From the NCBI GenBank assembly GCA_020637445.1, contig JACJVZ010000003.1:62001-126000 (forward strand): a stretch of DNA of 64,000 bases. The letters run 5' to 3'. The notes beneath the pieces are model-generated. The model did no database searches and was not told where the DNA came from. It saw only the letters and a program-made list of their open reading frames with translations. Both the position numbers and the translations under genes were made by a program. This DNA is from Calditrichota bacterium. GTDB lineage: Bacteria > Electryoneota > RPQS01. Below are positions 24,463 through 33,633 of the stretch, piece by piece (within the stretch, counting starts at the first letter, position 1; the number at the start of each line of letters is the position of its first letter).

Positions 24463-26260
24463 GAAGCTTGGGATTTTACCCCCCCTAGCCCCCCCAGAAG
24501 ACTGGGGGGGAATCAGAGCGTTCGCGATTTCTCTACTTCTTACCACTCTATCATTTGCGCAGTCGTTTCCGCCGGACTCGGTTTGGACGTTTGCTTATGA
24601 TGCGGGCGGGGACGAATATTTTTATGATGCGATTGAAGTGAACGACGGGTATTTGCTGTGTGGCGAAGCGCGGGAATGGAATGCGCTGGCGGGGCATGGA
24701 TTGATTGTAAAGATCGATCACGCTGGCCAGTTGGTTTGGCAGCGTCACTATCTGCATTCTCAGGATGAACGTTTCAAAAGTATTATTCCCAGAGAAAACG
24801 GGTTTTGGGTTGGATGCGAGCGCGTCGAAGCAAATGGCGAATCCAACAGGTTGCGGGTCTATGAGTTGAGTTCATTCGGGGACGTTAATGTGACGTTTTG
24901 GCACGAGCTCGGTCAAGATGAACCGTACCGAGTGCGATTGGGCAACATGCATTCGATCGGCACAATGCACTTCACAACCTCGTACTCGTTGGACCTGTTT
25001 CCGGGCGAGCGGATGTTCGTTCTCGAAACGAGTGACGTCACGGGCAATTCTCAGATGCGTTATTTCGGTGCCGGCGCGATCAATCAGAACGCAGGGCACA
25101 TTGTGCTCGACGAAACGACGTTTGAATCATTGCTGTACGGAACTTCGCGAGCAAGTATCGCTGAAGATTCCGACGGTTTGCTCGAATATGACAACTTGAA
25201 CAGCGCAACCGTCGGCGGCGACGGCGACGACGGTTTTTTTGCGGCGGTGCAAGCGTCGTCAGGCAACCAGGTCGTGTTTACAGGTTATACAGAGCTTTCC
25301 GAGACAGGCAAGGATTTGTGGGTAGTGGGAACGGTGCTTCGCGACGCCGATTCAGTTCTTTGGATGAGCCACTACGGTGGACTATCGTATGAAGACGGCG
25401 TAGAAATTGTCAACGCCGCTGACTCCGGGTTTATCGTCGCCGGAAATTTCTCTTCTGAAGATATCGAATTTGAGCAGTCGGATTTTTGGTTGTTGAAAGT
25501 GGACTCGAATGGGGATAGTGTTTGGTCCGTTGTGAAGGGCGGCGAAGAGGCGGATCGGTGTGAAGGGATGATCAAAACTGAAAACGGGTTTTTGCTGTTT
25601 GGAGAATCGCAGTCTTATGCTGTGCCGGGTTGGGACGGGTGCGCGATGCTATTGGCTTATGTACCGGACCTTGCGCCTGCGCCGGGGGCTTTGAACTTTG
25701 GCGTCGTGGGTGTGAGCGACAGCGCGACGCGAACATTGGGTTTGATCAACACGGGAACGAACGTGTTAACAGTGACAGAGATTTCCGGAACGGAGAACTA
25801 TTCGGCGGAATTTTCGGGACCGCAAACGGTTGAGATCGGCGATACGCTGCGTGTGAACGTCGTCTTTGCTCCGCAGAGTCCGGGCAACCACATCGACACG
25901 CTGCGGATTTTCAGCGACGCGGTATCGGGAACGAAGATCGTGCGCTGCTTGGGAGCGGGGATGGCCGCCGCTGCGGACGACGAATCACTTTTGCCGACGA
26001 CATTCAGCTTGCATCCTCCCTATCCGAATCCGTTCAATCCGGCGACGACGATTTCAATCGACGTACCGCGACAAGCGGACGTGGAACTGACAATATTTGA
26101 CGTGCAAGGTCGCGTCGTGGAGACCTTATTTGACGGAGAATTGAGCGCGGGCACGCATTCTCTTGTGTGGTCGTGCGGCACCTGCGCAGGCGGCGTGTAT
26201 TTCGCCCGTCTGCGCACATCTGAGTTTGTGGGGATTCAGAAACTCGTGCTCCTCAAATGA
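24449..26260 (+). CDS. Secreted beta-rich protein with ASH domain and C-terminal sorting domain
   Basis: This protein has about 603 residues from TTG 24449; the true start is uncertain because no ATG lies near the signal peptide (IRAFAISLLLTTLSFAQ) and the codons before it (LPPLAPPEDWGG) come from a C7/G7 palindrome. The body, about 45-420, is a repeat of beta segments (DGYLLCGEA, GLIVKIDHAGQLVW, DSGFIVAGNFS) typical of propeller-like secreted proteins. An ASH/choice-of-anchor-D type domain follows (PGALNFGVVGVSDSATRTLG). The last 80 residues are the sorting domain: YPNPFNPATTISIDV, LTIFDVQGRVVETL, GGVYFARL. It is likely T9SS-type cargo. The 4-base overlap with the next gene puts it in one operon. 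Confidence 0.82.
   Translation: MKLNKKLGILPPLAPPEDWGGIRAFAISLLLTTLSFAQSFPPDSVWTFAYDAGGDEYFYDAIEVNDGYLLCGEAREWNALAGHGLIVKIDHAGQLVWQRHYLHSQDERFKSIIPRENGFWVGCERVEANGESNRLRVYELSSFGDVNVTFWHELGQDEPYRVRLGNMHSIGTMHFTTSYSLDLFPGERMFVLETSDVTGNSQMRYFGAGAINQNAGHIVLDETTFESLLYGTSRASIAEDSDGLLEYDNLNSATVGGDGDDGFFAAVQASSGNQVVFTGYTELSETGKDLWVVGTVLRDADSVLWMSHYGGLSYEDGVEIVNAADSGFIVAGNFSSEDIEFEQSDFWLLKVDSNGDSVWSVVKGGEEADRCEGMIKTENGFLLFGESQSYAVPGWDGCAMLLAYVPDLAPAPGALNFGVVGVSDSATRTLGLINTGTNVLTVTEISGTENYSAEFSGPQTVEIGDTLRVNVVFAPQSPGNHIDTLRIFSDAVSGTKIVRCLGAGMAAAADDESLLPTTFSLHPPYPNPFNPATTISIDVPRQADVELTIFDVQGRVVETLFDGELSAGTHSLVWSCGTCAGGVYFARLRTSEFVGIQKLVLLK
24489..24510. repeat. C7/G7 palindrome in the start region of a secreted-protein gene
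   Basis: Seven C (24489-24495) and seven G (24504-24510) flank an 8-base loop. It falls inside the predicted N-terminal coding part, between the DUF559 stop and the signal peptide. A related C6/G6 hairpin lies at 20543-20576. Confidence 0.7.
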
Positions 26261-28311
26261 AATTTATCATAATTTTGTTCTTTGTGGGTTCGGCGCTGGC
26301 GCAGCCGGTGCTGGACAGTATTTATGTGATTGACAGCACGAGCGCGTATTTTTCGCAGGCCGTGCCGCTGGACGACGGAGGATACATTCTTTCGGGTGCG
26401 CAGTTTGAAGGGCGCAATTCCTTTTGGCGCGTGGCGCGGATGAATGCTCAGCGGGAAATTACTTGGTCGCGAATTTTTCTGTCAAATCCGTTCTTCACGA
26501 TGAATGAAATCACGGTGACAGACGACGCGATCCTCGTGCCCGGCGAAATCACCGTGCCGATTGATTCAAACACTTCGACGTCGGCTTCGATGGCGGTGGC
26601 ATACTCTTTGGACGGAGACAGCTTGTGGGCAAACCCGTTTGAAGACTCGCTGAACTATGTAAAGTTCTCCTCGGCCTGTGCGGCTCCTGACGGCGGATTT
26701 TACATTCTCGGCGTGATTGGCATAATCGAAGGCACAAGATTCAATCATCAGATTCGTTTGCTGCGAGTGACATCGACAGGGGAAGTCGTGTGGGACAGAA
26801 GATACGGCGGCATCGACTATGACGCGGGCGGCACAATCGTCAGACTTGCGGGGGATTCTCTGCTCGTGACGGCCCTTGCTGTGCGAAACAACGTTTACAA
26901 TGTCGAGTTCATGTGGACGAATTTGGACGGAGACAGCCTCGGCGCGACGCTCTTTCCCTTGGATGATTCCGCGTACATCTATTATCCGCACCATTTGTAC
27001 CGCCGCAGTGACGGATGGGACTTTCTTTGGCTCGTTGACTATGGATCGAATGACAACACGGATAGCACATTCTGGCTCCGCACGGACTTTTCAGGGGAAG
27101 TACAGTTTCAGCGCATGCTGTCCGCTCCGACGAACTCGATGCAAAACTTTGCACCTGCGAATGACGATTTCCTGACCACAGGCTATTCTCCATTCGGAAC
27201 TCAGAACAGGAACGTTGTCTCCGGGCGGGCAAATGTTGCGGGCTATTGGTATTACAACGATCCCGTTGATCTTCCGTTTAGTCAGGAAGGCTACGGTTTT
27301 GTGCCGAATGACGATGAGATCATCGAAGTTATCGGACGGTCAGCCACGTCCGATTCGACGGGCGGGAATCCGTGTATTTTTTATTTGGGCGGCGGCGGGT
27401 TCTCAAGCTATCTCTATCCGATTCCCGCGCTGTTGGAATTTGGAGTTGTTGAATTGGACAGCGCGGCAACCCGCGAGCTCGGACTATCCATCACGTGGGA
27501 TTCTTCTGTAACCATTACGGATTTTGCCGTTCCCGATTGGGCGGCGCTATCGCTGGACGTGCCCGTGACGATTCAGGCCGGAGAAACTCTGCATTGCCAA
27601 GCAGTGTTCAGGCCGAATGCCTTGACGCAGTTCACGGACACGATTCACATATTTTCGGATGCAAGGAATCAAGACCTCGGCATTCCGATTCACGGTGCGG
27701 CTCCTTATCCTGAGTGCCGTCCTTCGTTGGCGACGGTGAATTTTTTCTGGACGTTTGTGGGCGACAGCGTGCGGCGGCCTTTGAGTATTCGCAATACGGG
27801 AACCGTGCCGCTGCATATTGATCCGATTGCGGAGCCTGTTCCGTTTTTTCTCGATTCTACGGGACCGTTTGTGGTTCCGGCGGATTCGTACGCTGTTTTG
27901 TGGTTTGAGTTTTGGCCGGATTCGGGGATTGACTATGAACGGCTGATGATTTTGAACAGCGATGATCCCGGCGGGCCGGACACGGTCAGGTTGTTGGGGC
28001 GCGGCATCGCACAAGAAGTTGACGCGAACGACCGTCCGGAGTTGCCGACGGAGTTTGCGGTGTATCCGGCTTATCCGAATCCGTTTAACGCGACGGTTTC
28101 GATTCGGTTTGATTTGCCTGTGACGGAAACCGTGGAGCTTGTACTGTTTGATTTACAGGGCAGGCGAGTGAAGAGTGTTTTGAGCGAAGTGTTGAACGCG
28201 GGGTCGCGCGTCGTGCACATCGACGGAGAATCTTTAGCTTCTGGGATTTACTTTGCGAGAATCAGCACGGAGGCGGAGCATGTCGTACAGAAATTGCTGC
28301 TTGTTCGGTAG
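26257..28311 (+). CDS. Secreted protein with two ASH-like domains and sorting domain
   Basis: This 684-residue protein begins MKFIIILFFVGSALAQ, a clear signal peptide. A beta-propeller-like region (about 20-385) precedes two ASH-like domains (LLEFGVVELDSAATRELGLS and RPLSIRNTGTVPLHID). The C terminus is a sorting domain: FAVYPAYPNPFNATVSIRFD, LVLFDLQGRRVKS, ASGIYFARIS. The ATG overlaps the upstream stop (ATGA), and the next gene starts inside its 3' end. Its last 90 codons are nearly identical in DNA to those of the following gene. Confidence 0.9.
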   Translation: MKFIIILFFVGSALAQPVLDSIYVIDSTSAYFSQAVPLDDGGYILSGAQFEGRNSFWRVARMNAQREITWSRIFLSNPFFTMNEITVTDDAILVPGEITVPIDSNTSTSASMAVAYSLDGDSLWANPFEDSLNYVKFSSACAAPDGGFYILGVIGIIEGTRFNHQIRLLRVTSTGEVVWDRRYGGIDYDAGGTIVRLAGDSLLVTALAVRNNVYNVEFMWTNLDGDSLGATLFPLDDSAYIYYPHHLYRRSDGWDFLWLVDYGSNDNTDSTFWLRTDFSGEVQFQRMLSAPTNSMQNFAPANDDFLTTGYSPFGTQNRNVVSGRANVAGYWYYNDPVDLPFSQEGYGFVPNDDEIIEVIGRSATSDSTGGNPCIFYLGGGGFSSYLYPIPALLEFGVVELDSAATRELGLSITWDSSVTITDFAVPDWAALSLDVPVTIQAGETLHCQAVFRPNALTQFTDTIHIFSDARNQDLGIPIHGAAPYPECRPSLATVNFFWTFVGDSVRRPLSIRNTGTVPLHIDPIAEPVPFFLDSTGPFVVPADSYAVLWFEFWPDSGIDYERLMILNSDDPGGPDTVRLLGRGIAQEVDANDRPELPTEFAVYPAYPNPFNATVSIRFDLPVTETVELVLFDLQGRRVKSVLSEVLNAGSRVVHIDGESLASGIYFARISTEAEHVVQKLLLVR

Positions 28312-30343
28312 TCTGTTGTGGGTTGGGTTGTTTTCGGGGTTGGGATTTTGTCAACCGACACAATTGGACAGCGTCTTCCGCTTTGAGCAAGTGGTCGGAG
28401 TACTCGGGCACGTCGCGGAACTACCGAACGGGGACTGGCTCGTCAATGAGTTGGTTCAATCGCCCGAATCATTCTCATGGCAGCTCCGACGCATGACGCC
28501 GCAGCGCGAGTTTGTATGGTCTTCGTATTTGCTCGACTACAGTTCCTCCGGCGAGGCGGTCTTCGCGGTCGGCGAGAATTCCGTGTTTATGATTTGCGAA
28601 CAGTATTTTCGAACGGATTCGACGTCGGGAACATATCGAAAAGTTGGCTTGTGCTACGGTCTTGACGGCGACAGCTTGTGGTATAATTCGTACGACGATT
28701 CGACGGAGTACACTTCTTTGAAATCTGCCGTCGCTGTGCCCGGAGGGTTTGTCGTGCTGGGCGGAAAGTCGCGGCACGAAGGCACCCATGTGATCTGGCA
28801 AGCACGACTGTTCGGGATCGACGAGAGCGGCGAAATACTGTGGGACAGGCTGCTCTGCACATCGTCCAGCACGCCGGGGAACATAGTCGCGGTCGGGGAT
28901 TCTTTGCTGCTGTCGTACTCGGAATATCAGCAAGACAGGAAAGTGCTTCACGTCGTCTCGACAACCTACGGCGGAACGGTGCTAAGTTCGCGCGACGTTG
29001 AGGTGGACGGTTCGATTGATCTTGACAACTCGGTGCTCATTGCCGGTGAGGAGTTTGTCGATATTTTGTGGGAAGTGTCGGAGAATTCTCCGCAATTCGC
29101 TTGGCGGCAGCTTCGCTTGACATATGACAACCGGGTATTGATCTACACGAAGGCCGTCAGGCAAAGTGCGCTGATTCGCGGATTCGTTCCCGAAGTGGAC
29201 GGAATGACCGTAGTTGGCTACCAACCCTTTGAAGACGGAGACTACGATATTTTCGTCGGGCGATTCAATCAGAACGGCCGCTGGCACTACTATAACCGCA
29301 TGCAACACCCGGATTGGCAAGTGGTCTACTCCAAGACGGCTGCGCAAGAAGACGAGTTGTGTCTATTGGGGTTCAGTTCGGGCCTGCCCTTCAGCCAGGT
29401 TCCTTCGCTGTTTTATGTGAACATCGAAGATCAGAGTTCGTACTTGTATTGCAGTCCGTGGGGAGCGGATTTTGGTATCGTTTCCTTGGACAGTACGGCA
29501 GAGCGGAGTTTTCAGTTTAACGTTACGGGCAACGAGCCAGTGACGATCACGTCGGTCATTTTGCCTGAAGATTTTGCAATCGGTTTGGTCCTGCCCGTGA
29601 CTCTTGCACCGGGCGAGACGACGGATATTCCGATTGTGTACAGACCGTCTGAACTTGTGGTCCGCGACGATACGCTTAGGCTGATCTGCTCTGCCGCGAA
29701 CGACACCTTTGATATTTATGTGCAAGGACAGGCTCCGTTTCCGGTTTGCGCGCCGGATACACATGCCATAAATTTCAATTGGATTTTCGCCGGGGACACG
29801 GTATACCGGAGTTTGTTCGTGCGCAATCCGGGGACAGCGACGCTGCATATCGATGCGCTTGAAGATCCTCTGCCGTTTTGGGTCGAGCCGCACGGACCGC
29901 TTGAAATTCCGGCGGACTCATCCGTCGAGTTGACGATTGGTTTCACGGCGGCCATGGCAGATACATTTGAGCGCACGTTGGCCATTAACAGCGACGAACC
30001 CGACGCGCCGGACTCTGTTCGATTGAAAGGCCGCACACTTTCACATTCGACAGACGCAGACGAGACTCCGGGTCTGCCGACGGAGTTCGCGGTGTATCCG
30101 GCTTATCCGAATCCGTTTAACGCGACGGTAACGATTCGGTTTGATTTGCCGGTGGCACAGCTTGTGGAGCTTGTGCTGTTTGATATTCAGGGCAGGCGAG
30201 TGAAGAGTGTTTTGAGTGGTATGACGAACGCGGGGTCGCACGTGGTGCAGATTGACGGGGGGAATTTTGCGAGCGGGATTTATTTTGCGGCTTTGAAGGC
30301 GGGCAACAACCGAATAGTCCAGAAACTTTTGTTGGTCAAATGA
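28280..30343 (+). CDS. Secreted protein, tandem paralogue of the preceding gene
   Basis: This protein has 687 residues from ATG 28280, picked because GGAGGCGGAGC precedes it and a signal peptide follows (LLWVGLFSGLGFCQ). It overlaps the previous gene by 32 bases. The layout matches its neighbour: propeller-like beta region, two ASH-like domains (YSPWGADFGIVSLDS-type segment near 395, YRSLFVRNPGTATLHIDAL near 500) and the sorting domain (YPNPFNATVTIRFDLPV, LVLFDIQGRRVKSVLSG). It is probably cargo for the PorU/PorV pathway. The N-terminal parts are much more diverged than the C-terminal domains. Confidence 0.88.
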   Translation: MSYRNCCLFGSLLWVGLFSGLGFCQPTQLDSVFRFEQVVGVLGHVAELPNGDWLVNELVQSPESFSWQLRRMTPQREFVWSSYLLDYSSSGEAVFAVGENSVFMICEQYFRTDSTSGTYRKVGLCYGLDGDSLWYNSYDDSTEYTSLKSAVAVPGGFVVLGGKSRHEGTHVIWQARLFGIDESGEILWDRLLCTSSSTPGNIVAVGDSLLLSYSEYQQDRKVLHVVSTTYGGTVLSSRDVEVDGSIDLDNSVLIAGEEFVDILWEVSENSPQFAWRQLRLTYDNRVLIYTKAVRQSALIRGFVPEVDGMTVVGYQPFEDGDYDIFVGRFNQNGRWHYYNRMQHPDWQVVYSKTAAQEDELCLLGFSSGLPFSQVPSLFYVNIEDQSSYLYCSPWGADFGIVSLDSTAERSFQFNVTGNEPVTITSVILPEDFAIGLVLPVTLAPGETTDIPIVYRPSELVVRDDTLRLICSAANDTFDIYVQGQAPFPVCAPDTHAINFNWIFAGDTVYRSLFVRNPGTATLHIDALEDPLPFWVEPHGPLEIPADSSVELTIGFTAAMADTFERTLAINSDEPDAPDSVRLKGRTLSHSTDADETPGLPTEFAVYPAYPNPFNATVTIRFDLPVAQLVELVLFDIQGRRVKSVLSGMTNAGSHVVQIDGGNFASGIYFAALKAGNNRIVQKLLLVK

Positions 30344-30900
30344 AGACAATCATTACTTTGCTTTTGTTCGCGGGGCTGCTCGCGGGATGCAAGAAAGACG
30401 AAAGTTCCGAGAGCGACACGAGCTACGAGATTCTCGTGGGGGATACGTTGATTACGATTCCGACGGACGCGGTGGTGTTTGCGGGATCGGTGACGCATCC
30501 TTATCATTTCGATTTTCACGCGTACATGTTGAAGGAATACCAGATCGCGACGAGCACGACGATTCCGCGCGACGGCGGGTCGCCGTATACGGGCACGCTG
30601 CTGGAATGGAAGAACACGTCTTGGAATTTGCGGCGGACATTTTTGATCGCGCCGTTTTCGCACGACGTGGGCAGCACGAACGCGGAAGTTTTTTACTACA
30701 ACATCGGGACGTATCCGGAGCAGTTTGGATTTGGCTGGGTGGACACCTTTGATCCGAACGCGGATTTGTGGGACGAGGCGGCGCATCCGTGGCTGAATCC
30801 GGCGGATTCGACGCTTGCACCGGACGACTCGCGGACGCTTGAATACGACGGCGGTTTGGGGGATATACTGGTGTATCGGGGGATGTGGGAGGTGGAATGA
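30340..30900 (+). CDS. Lipoprotein of unknown function
   Basis: This 186-residue protein has a lipoprotein signal (MKTIITLLLFAGLLAGC), with the cysteine of the LAGC lipobox at position 17. The remainder is a single beta-rich, tryptophan-containing domain (FGFGWVDTFDPNADLWDEAA) that I do not recognise. Its start overlaps the upstream stop by four bases, so it belongs to the same operon as the three secreted proteins and may help display or stabilise them. Confidence 0.8.
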   Translation: MKTIITLLLFAGLLAGCKKDESSESDTSYEILVGDTLITIPTDAVVFAGSVTHPYHFDFHAYMLKEYQIATSTTIPRDGGSPYTGTLLEWKNTSWNLRRTFLIAPFSHDVGSTNAEVFYYNIGTYPEQFGFGWVDTFDPNADLWDEAAHPWLNPADSTLAPDDSRTLEYDGGLGDILVYRGMWEVE

Positions 30901-30966
30901 AACTCATAATTGATAAATTTGAATTAGTTCTTCAGTATCGGGATTTCATACTAAAAGGAGACGGCT

Positions 30967-32223
30967 ATGTATCGGAGTATTTTTGCAACTATCGTCTGCG
31001 CAATTTGCTTGCTTAGTGAAACTGGTTTGGGACAGAATGTCGTCGCACTCGGGAGCTATCCCCTAAGCGAGTATTCAAATGATATCGAGATTGGAGGGGC
31101 TTATGCTTTCTTGGCATACGGAGAAAACGGACTCTTGATTTTGGATGCAAGTGATCCAGCGAACATCGTTGAAGCAGGTTCACTTGAGTTTAATGCTGAA
31201 TGCCGGGATATTGTGCTGCTCGATACCCTTGCCTATGTTATTTGTGATGATGGGATCCACGTCATTGACATTTCAAATGTGCAAGAGCCGGTTGAAGTGG
31301 GATTCGATTCACTGGATAATGACTACGGCGCTGAAGGCGTATTTTATGATCACTATTTTGTTGCAGGAACTCCCGGAGGGATTCATGTTTATGATATTGC
31401 AGATCCGCTGAACCCTTCGGAAGTTTCTCAGCTTGAGTTGGAGTGCTGTCTTGGCGGGATAGCATTGAGCGATCACTACATCGTCGTCGCTCAATTGTGG
31501 TTTTATTCGGGAATCAGAGTTGTGAACATCGAAGATCCGCTAAATCCAGAGGTGGTTGGCGAAGCAACTGCGAATGATTGGGGGCATGGCGTAACCGTAG
31601 TTGGCGATTTTGCCGCAGTAGCAGTTGATATGGCGGGAATGCAGGTCTTTGACATTTCGCAGCCATCATCTCCCGAGCTTATTTCCACCATGCCATTAAA
31701 TAGTTTTTCCATCACAAATTCCATTTCATCTTCGGGGAACTACGTGTTTGTGACTGGACAGAGTGAATGGCTTTATGTCCTAAACTTAGAGAACGGGTCC
31801 GAACCGATCTCAGTCGGTAGAAGCCTGGAAACGCTTGACGGAACCGAAGTTGCCGTGAGTTTGAACGGTCAATACGCTTACACTGCCGACAATAGGCGAT
31901 TTCAAGTTTTCGACTGCAGCGCGGCCCTGCCGGTGGAAAATGACCGCTCAGCTTTGTTGCCGACGGAGATTTCGCTTCAGGCTTACCCCAACCCGTTCAA
32001 TCCTTCGACCTCGCTGTCGTTTGAGTTGCCGAAGGATGTGGACGTGACGCTCTCGGTGTTTGATATTCAGGGGCGGTTGGTTGATGAGATTGTGAATGGA
32101 CATCTTGCTGCTGGCGCGCATACGGTGAATTGGTCTTGCGCGGAATGTGCGTCGGGAGTTTATTTGGCGGCGATGAAGGCCGGGAGTTTCTCGGCTACGC
32201 GGAAACTGCTTTTGTTGAAATAA
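30967..32223 (+). CDS. Secreted LVIVD-repeat protein with sorting domain
   Basis: This 418-residue protein has AAAAGGAG ahead of ATG 30967. After the signal peptide (ICLLSETGLGQ) come LVIVD-type propeller repeats (GLLILDASDPANIVEAGSL, GIHVIDISNVQEPVEVG, GIHVYDIADPLNPSEVSQL, GMQVFDISQPSSPELIS). The sorting domain ends the protein: LQAYPNPFNPSTSLSFEL, LSVFDIQGRLVDEI, ASGVYLAAMKAG. LVIVD repeats are usually extracellular and form beta-propellers. It has its own Shine-Dalgarno and a 66-base gap from the lipoprotein, so it may be separately transcribed. The next gene (aspartate kinase) starts three bases after its stop. Confidence 0.9.
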   Translation: MYRSIFATIVCAICLLSETGLGQNVVALGSYPLSEYSNDIEIGGAYAFLAYGENGLLILDASDPANIVEAGSLEFNAECRDIVLLDTLAYVICDDGIHVIDISNVQEPVEVGFDSLDNDYGAEGVFYDHYFVAGTPGGIHVYDIADPLNPSEVSQLELECCLGGIALSDHYIVVAQLWFYSGIRVVNIEDPLNPEVVGEATANDWGHGVTVVGDFAAVAVDMAGMQVFDISQPSSPELISTMPLNSFSITNSISSSGNYVFVTGQSEWLYVLNLENGSEPISVGRSLETLDGTEVAVSLNGQYAYTADNRRFQVFDCSAALPVENDRSALLPTEISLQAYPNPFNPSTSLSFELPKDVDVTLSVFDIQGRLVDEIVNGHLAAGAHTVNWSCAECASGVYLAAMKAGSFSATRKLLLLK

Positions 32224-32226
32224 TAC

Positions 32227-33378
32227 ATGCCTCTTGTAATTCAGAAATACGGTGGGAAGACGGTTGCTACGCCTGAGGATATTTTGCAGGTGGCGCGGTC
32301 GGTTCATGCGCGGGTGAAAGTTGGGACGCAGGTGGTGGTGGTGGTGTCGGCTTTGGCTGATACAACCGACCAGTATGTGCAGATGGCGCGCGCGGTCAAT
32401 CCGCAGCCGCGAGGCCGCGAACTCGACGTGCTTCTGTCGACGGGCGAGCGGGTGGCGATTGCGATGCTGGCGCTGGCTTTGAACTCGATTGAAGCGGATA
32501 TCGCCGTATCTTTGACGGGTGCGCAGGCCGGAATTATCACCGACACGCTGCACACGGCGGCGCGAATCGTGGACGTGCGGCCTTTGCGCGTGCGGGAGGT
32601 TTTGGATCAGGGAAAAATCCCGGTGATTGCCGGATACCAAGGGATCACGACGGACAAGAACATCTCGACCTTGGGACGCGGGGGAACGGACGCCACAGCC
32701 GTCGCGCTGGCGGTGGCACTTGGAGCCGAGCGGGTGGAATTCATGAAAGACGTCGACGGAGTGGCGAGCGCCGACCCGAAATTTGTGGACGGCGCGCGGA
32801 TTCTGCCGCAACTCGACTATGACGAAGCACTTTCGATGATGGGCTTCGGAGCGAAGATTCTGCAGGTACCGGCTGTAGAGATGGCGGCGGAATTTGGGAT
32901 GCCGCTCGCAATCGGGAATTCCAAGACCGGGGTGGCGGGGACGATTATCACGGATAAACCATTGTCAAAACGGACTTTAGGGGCAGTGGTACGGACCGAA
33001 GCGACAATTTTGCCGCTTGCAACTCACGATGAGTTTTTGTTTGTTGAAAGGTTACTCCGTGAACAGGGGATTTTGCCCCTATTTTTGCGCGGCGGAGACC
33101 ATCCGCTCGTCGTATTGCGGGCCAGTGACGAGCCGCGATTGCTGTTTGGCAATTACGGGGACGTAATGGACGAGACTCATGATTTGATCGCGCTGTTTGG
33201 ACCGGGTGCTGGAGGAGTTGGCTCGCTGGCAGACCGGATTGCCTCAGAACTTGTGCTGTATCAATCGACGATTTGTGAGGAAATCTATTTTGAGAACCGG
33301 CTGCTGCTGCTCTTGAAACGGGAGGTCTCGGCGGAGGTATGCGGGAAGCTGCATGAACTTTGCGCACGTGAGTCCTAA
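32227..33378 (+). CDS. lysC: Aspartate kinase
   Basis: This 383-residue enzyme phosphorylates aspartate, the first step to lysine, DAP, threonine and methionine. Kinase motifs are VIQKYGGKTV at the start, LLSTGERVAIAML, STLGRGGTDATAVALAVALG, VDGVASADP and MGFGAKILQVPAVEMA. The nucleotide-loop motif is normally KFGG[TS]S; here it reads KYGGKT, an unusual lysine. The C-terminal 120 residues are a weak, diverged ACT pair, so feedback control may differ from standard enzymes. It follows a secreted-protein gene by three bases. Confidence 0.9.
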   Translation: MPLVIQKYGGKTVATPEDILQVARSVHARVKVGTQVVVVVSALADTTDQYVQMARAVNPQPRGRELDVLLSTGERVAIAMLALALNSIEADIAVSLTGAQAGIITDTLHTAARIVDVRPLRVREVLDQGKIPVIAGYQGITTDKNISTLGRGGTDATAVALAVALGAERVEFMKDVDGVASADPKFVDGARILPQLDYDEALSMMGFGAKILQVPAVEMAAEFGMPLAIGNSKTGVAGTIITDKPLSKRTLGAVVRTEATILPLATHDEFLFVERLLREQGILPLFLRGGDHPLVVLRASDEPRLLFGNYGDVMDETHDLIALFGPGAGGVGSLADRIASELVLYQSTICEEIYFENRLLLLLKREVSAEVCGKLHELCARES

Positions 33379-33391
33379 GTCCGAAGTTTGG

Positions 33392-33436
33392 GATTCCGGC
33401 CGGGTTGCGCTGCGCTTAACCCAGCTCGGCGAAATC
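33392..33436. repeat. Diverged dispersed repeat
   Basis: GGATTCCGGCCGGGTTGCGC followed by CAGCTCGGCGAAATCAG has the same ends as the dispersed repeats at 17.4 and 20.2 kb, with a different inner hairpin (GGGTTGCGCTGCGCTTAACCC). Confidence 0.55.
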
Positions 33437-33457
33437 AGATTCAGATTCCGGCGAGTA

Positions 33458-33509
33458 GAGCGGGCGGAACGCCTTCCGCCCCTACAGTGATTGTTTGAGA
33501 AGCAGATCT
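33458..33509. repeat. 52-base direct repeat with palindrome, copy 1
   Basis: It contains the hairpin GGGCGGAACGCCTTCCGCCC followed by CTACAGTGATTGTTTGAGAA. A near-identical unit lies 72 bases downstream. Confidence 0.85.
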
Positions 33510-33529
33510 AAATCTCCGCTCGGCGGGGA

Positions 33530-33581
33530 GAGCGGACGGAACGCCTTCCGCCCCTATAGTGATTGATTGAGAAACAGATCT
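33530..33581. repeat. 52-base direct repeat with palindrome, copy 2
   Basis: It differs from copy 1 at only a few bases (one change in the left stem arm; TATAGTGATTGATTGAGAAA in the tail). It ends 52 bases before the start codon of the SpoIID-like gene. Confidence 0.85.
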
Positions 33582-33633
33582 TTCTGGGGAGAGAGATTGT
33601 ACCGATTGAATTGTTAATTTTGTTGACGAACCA

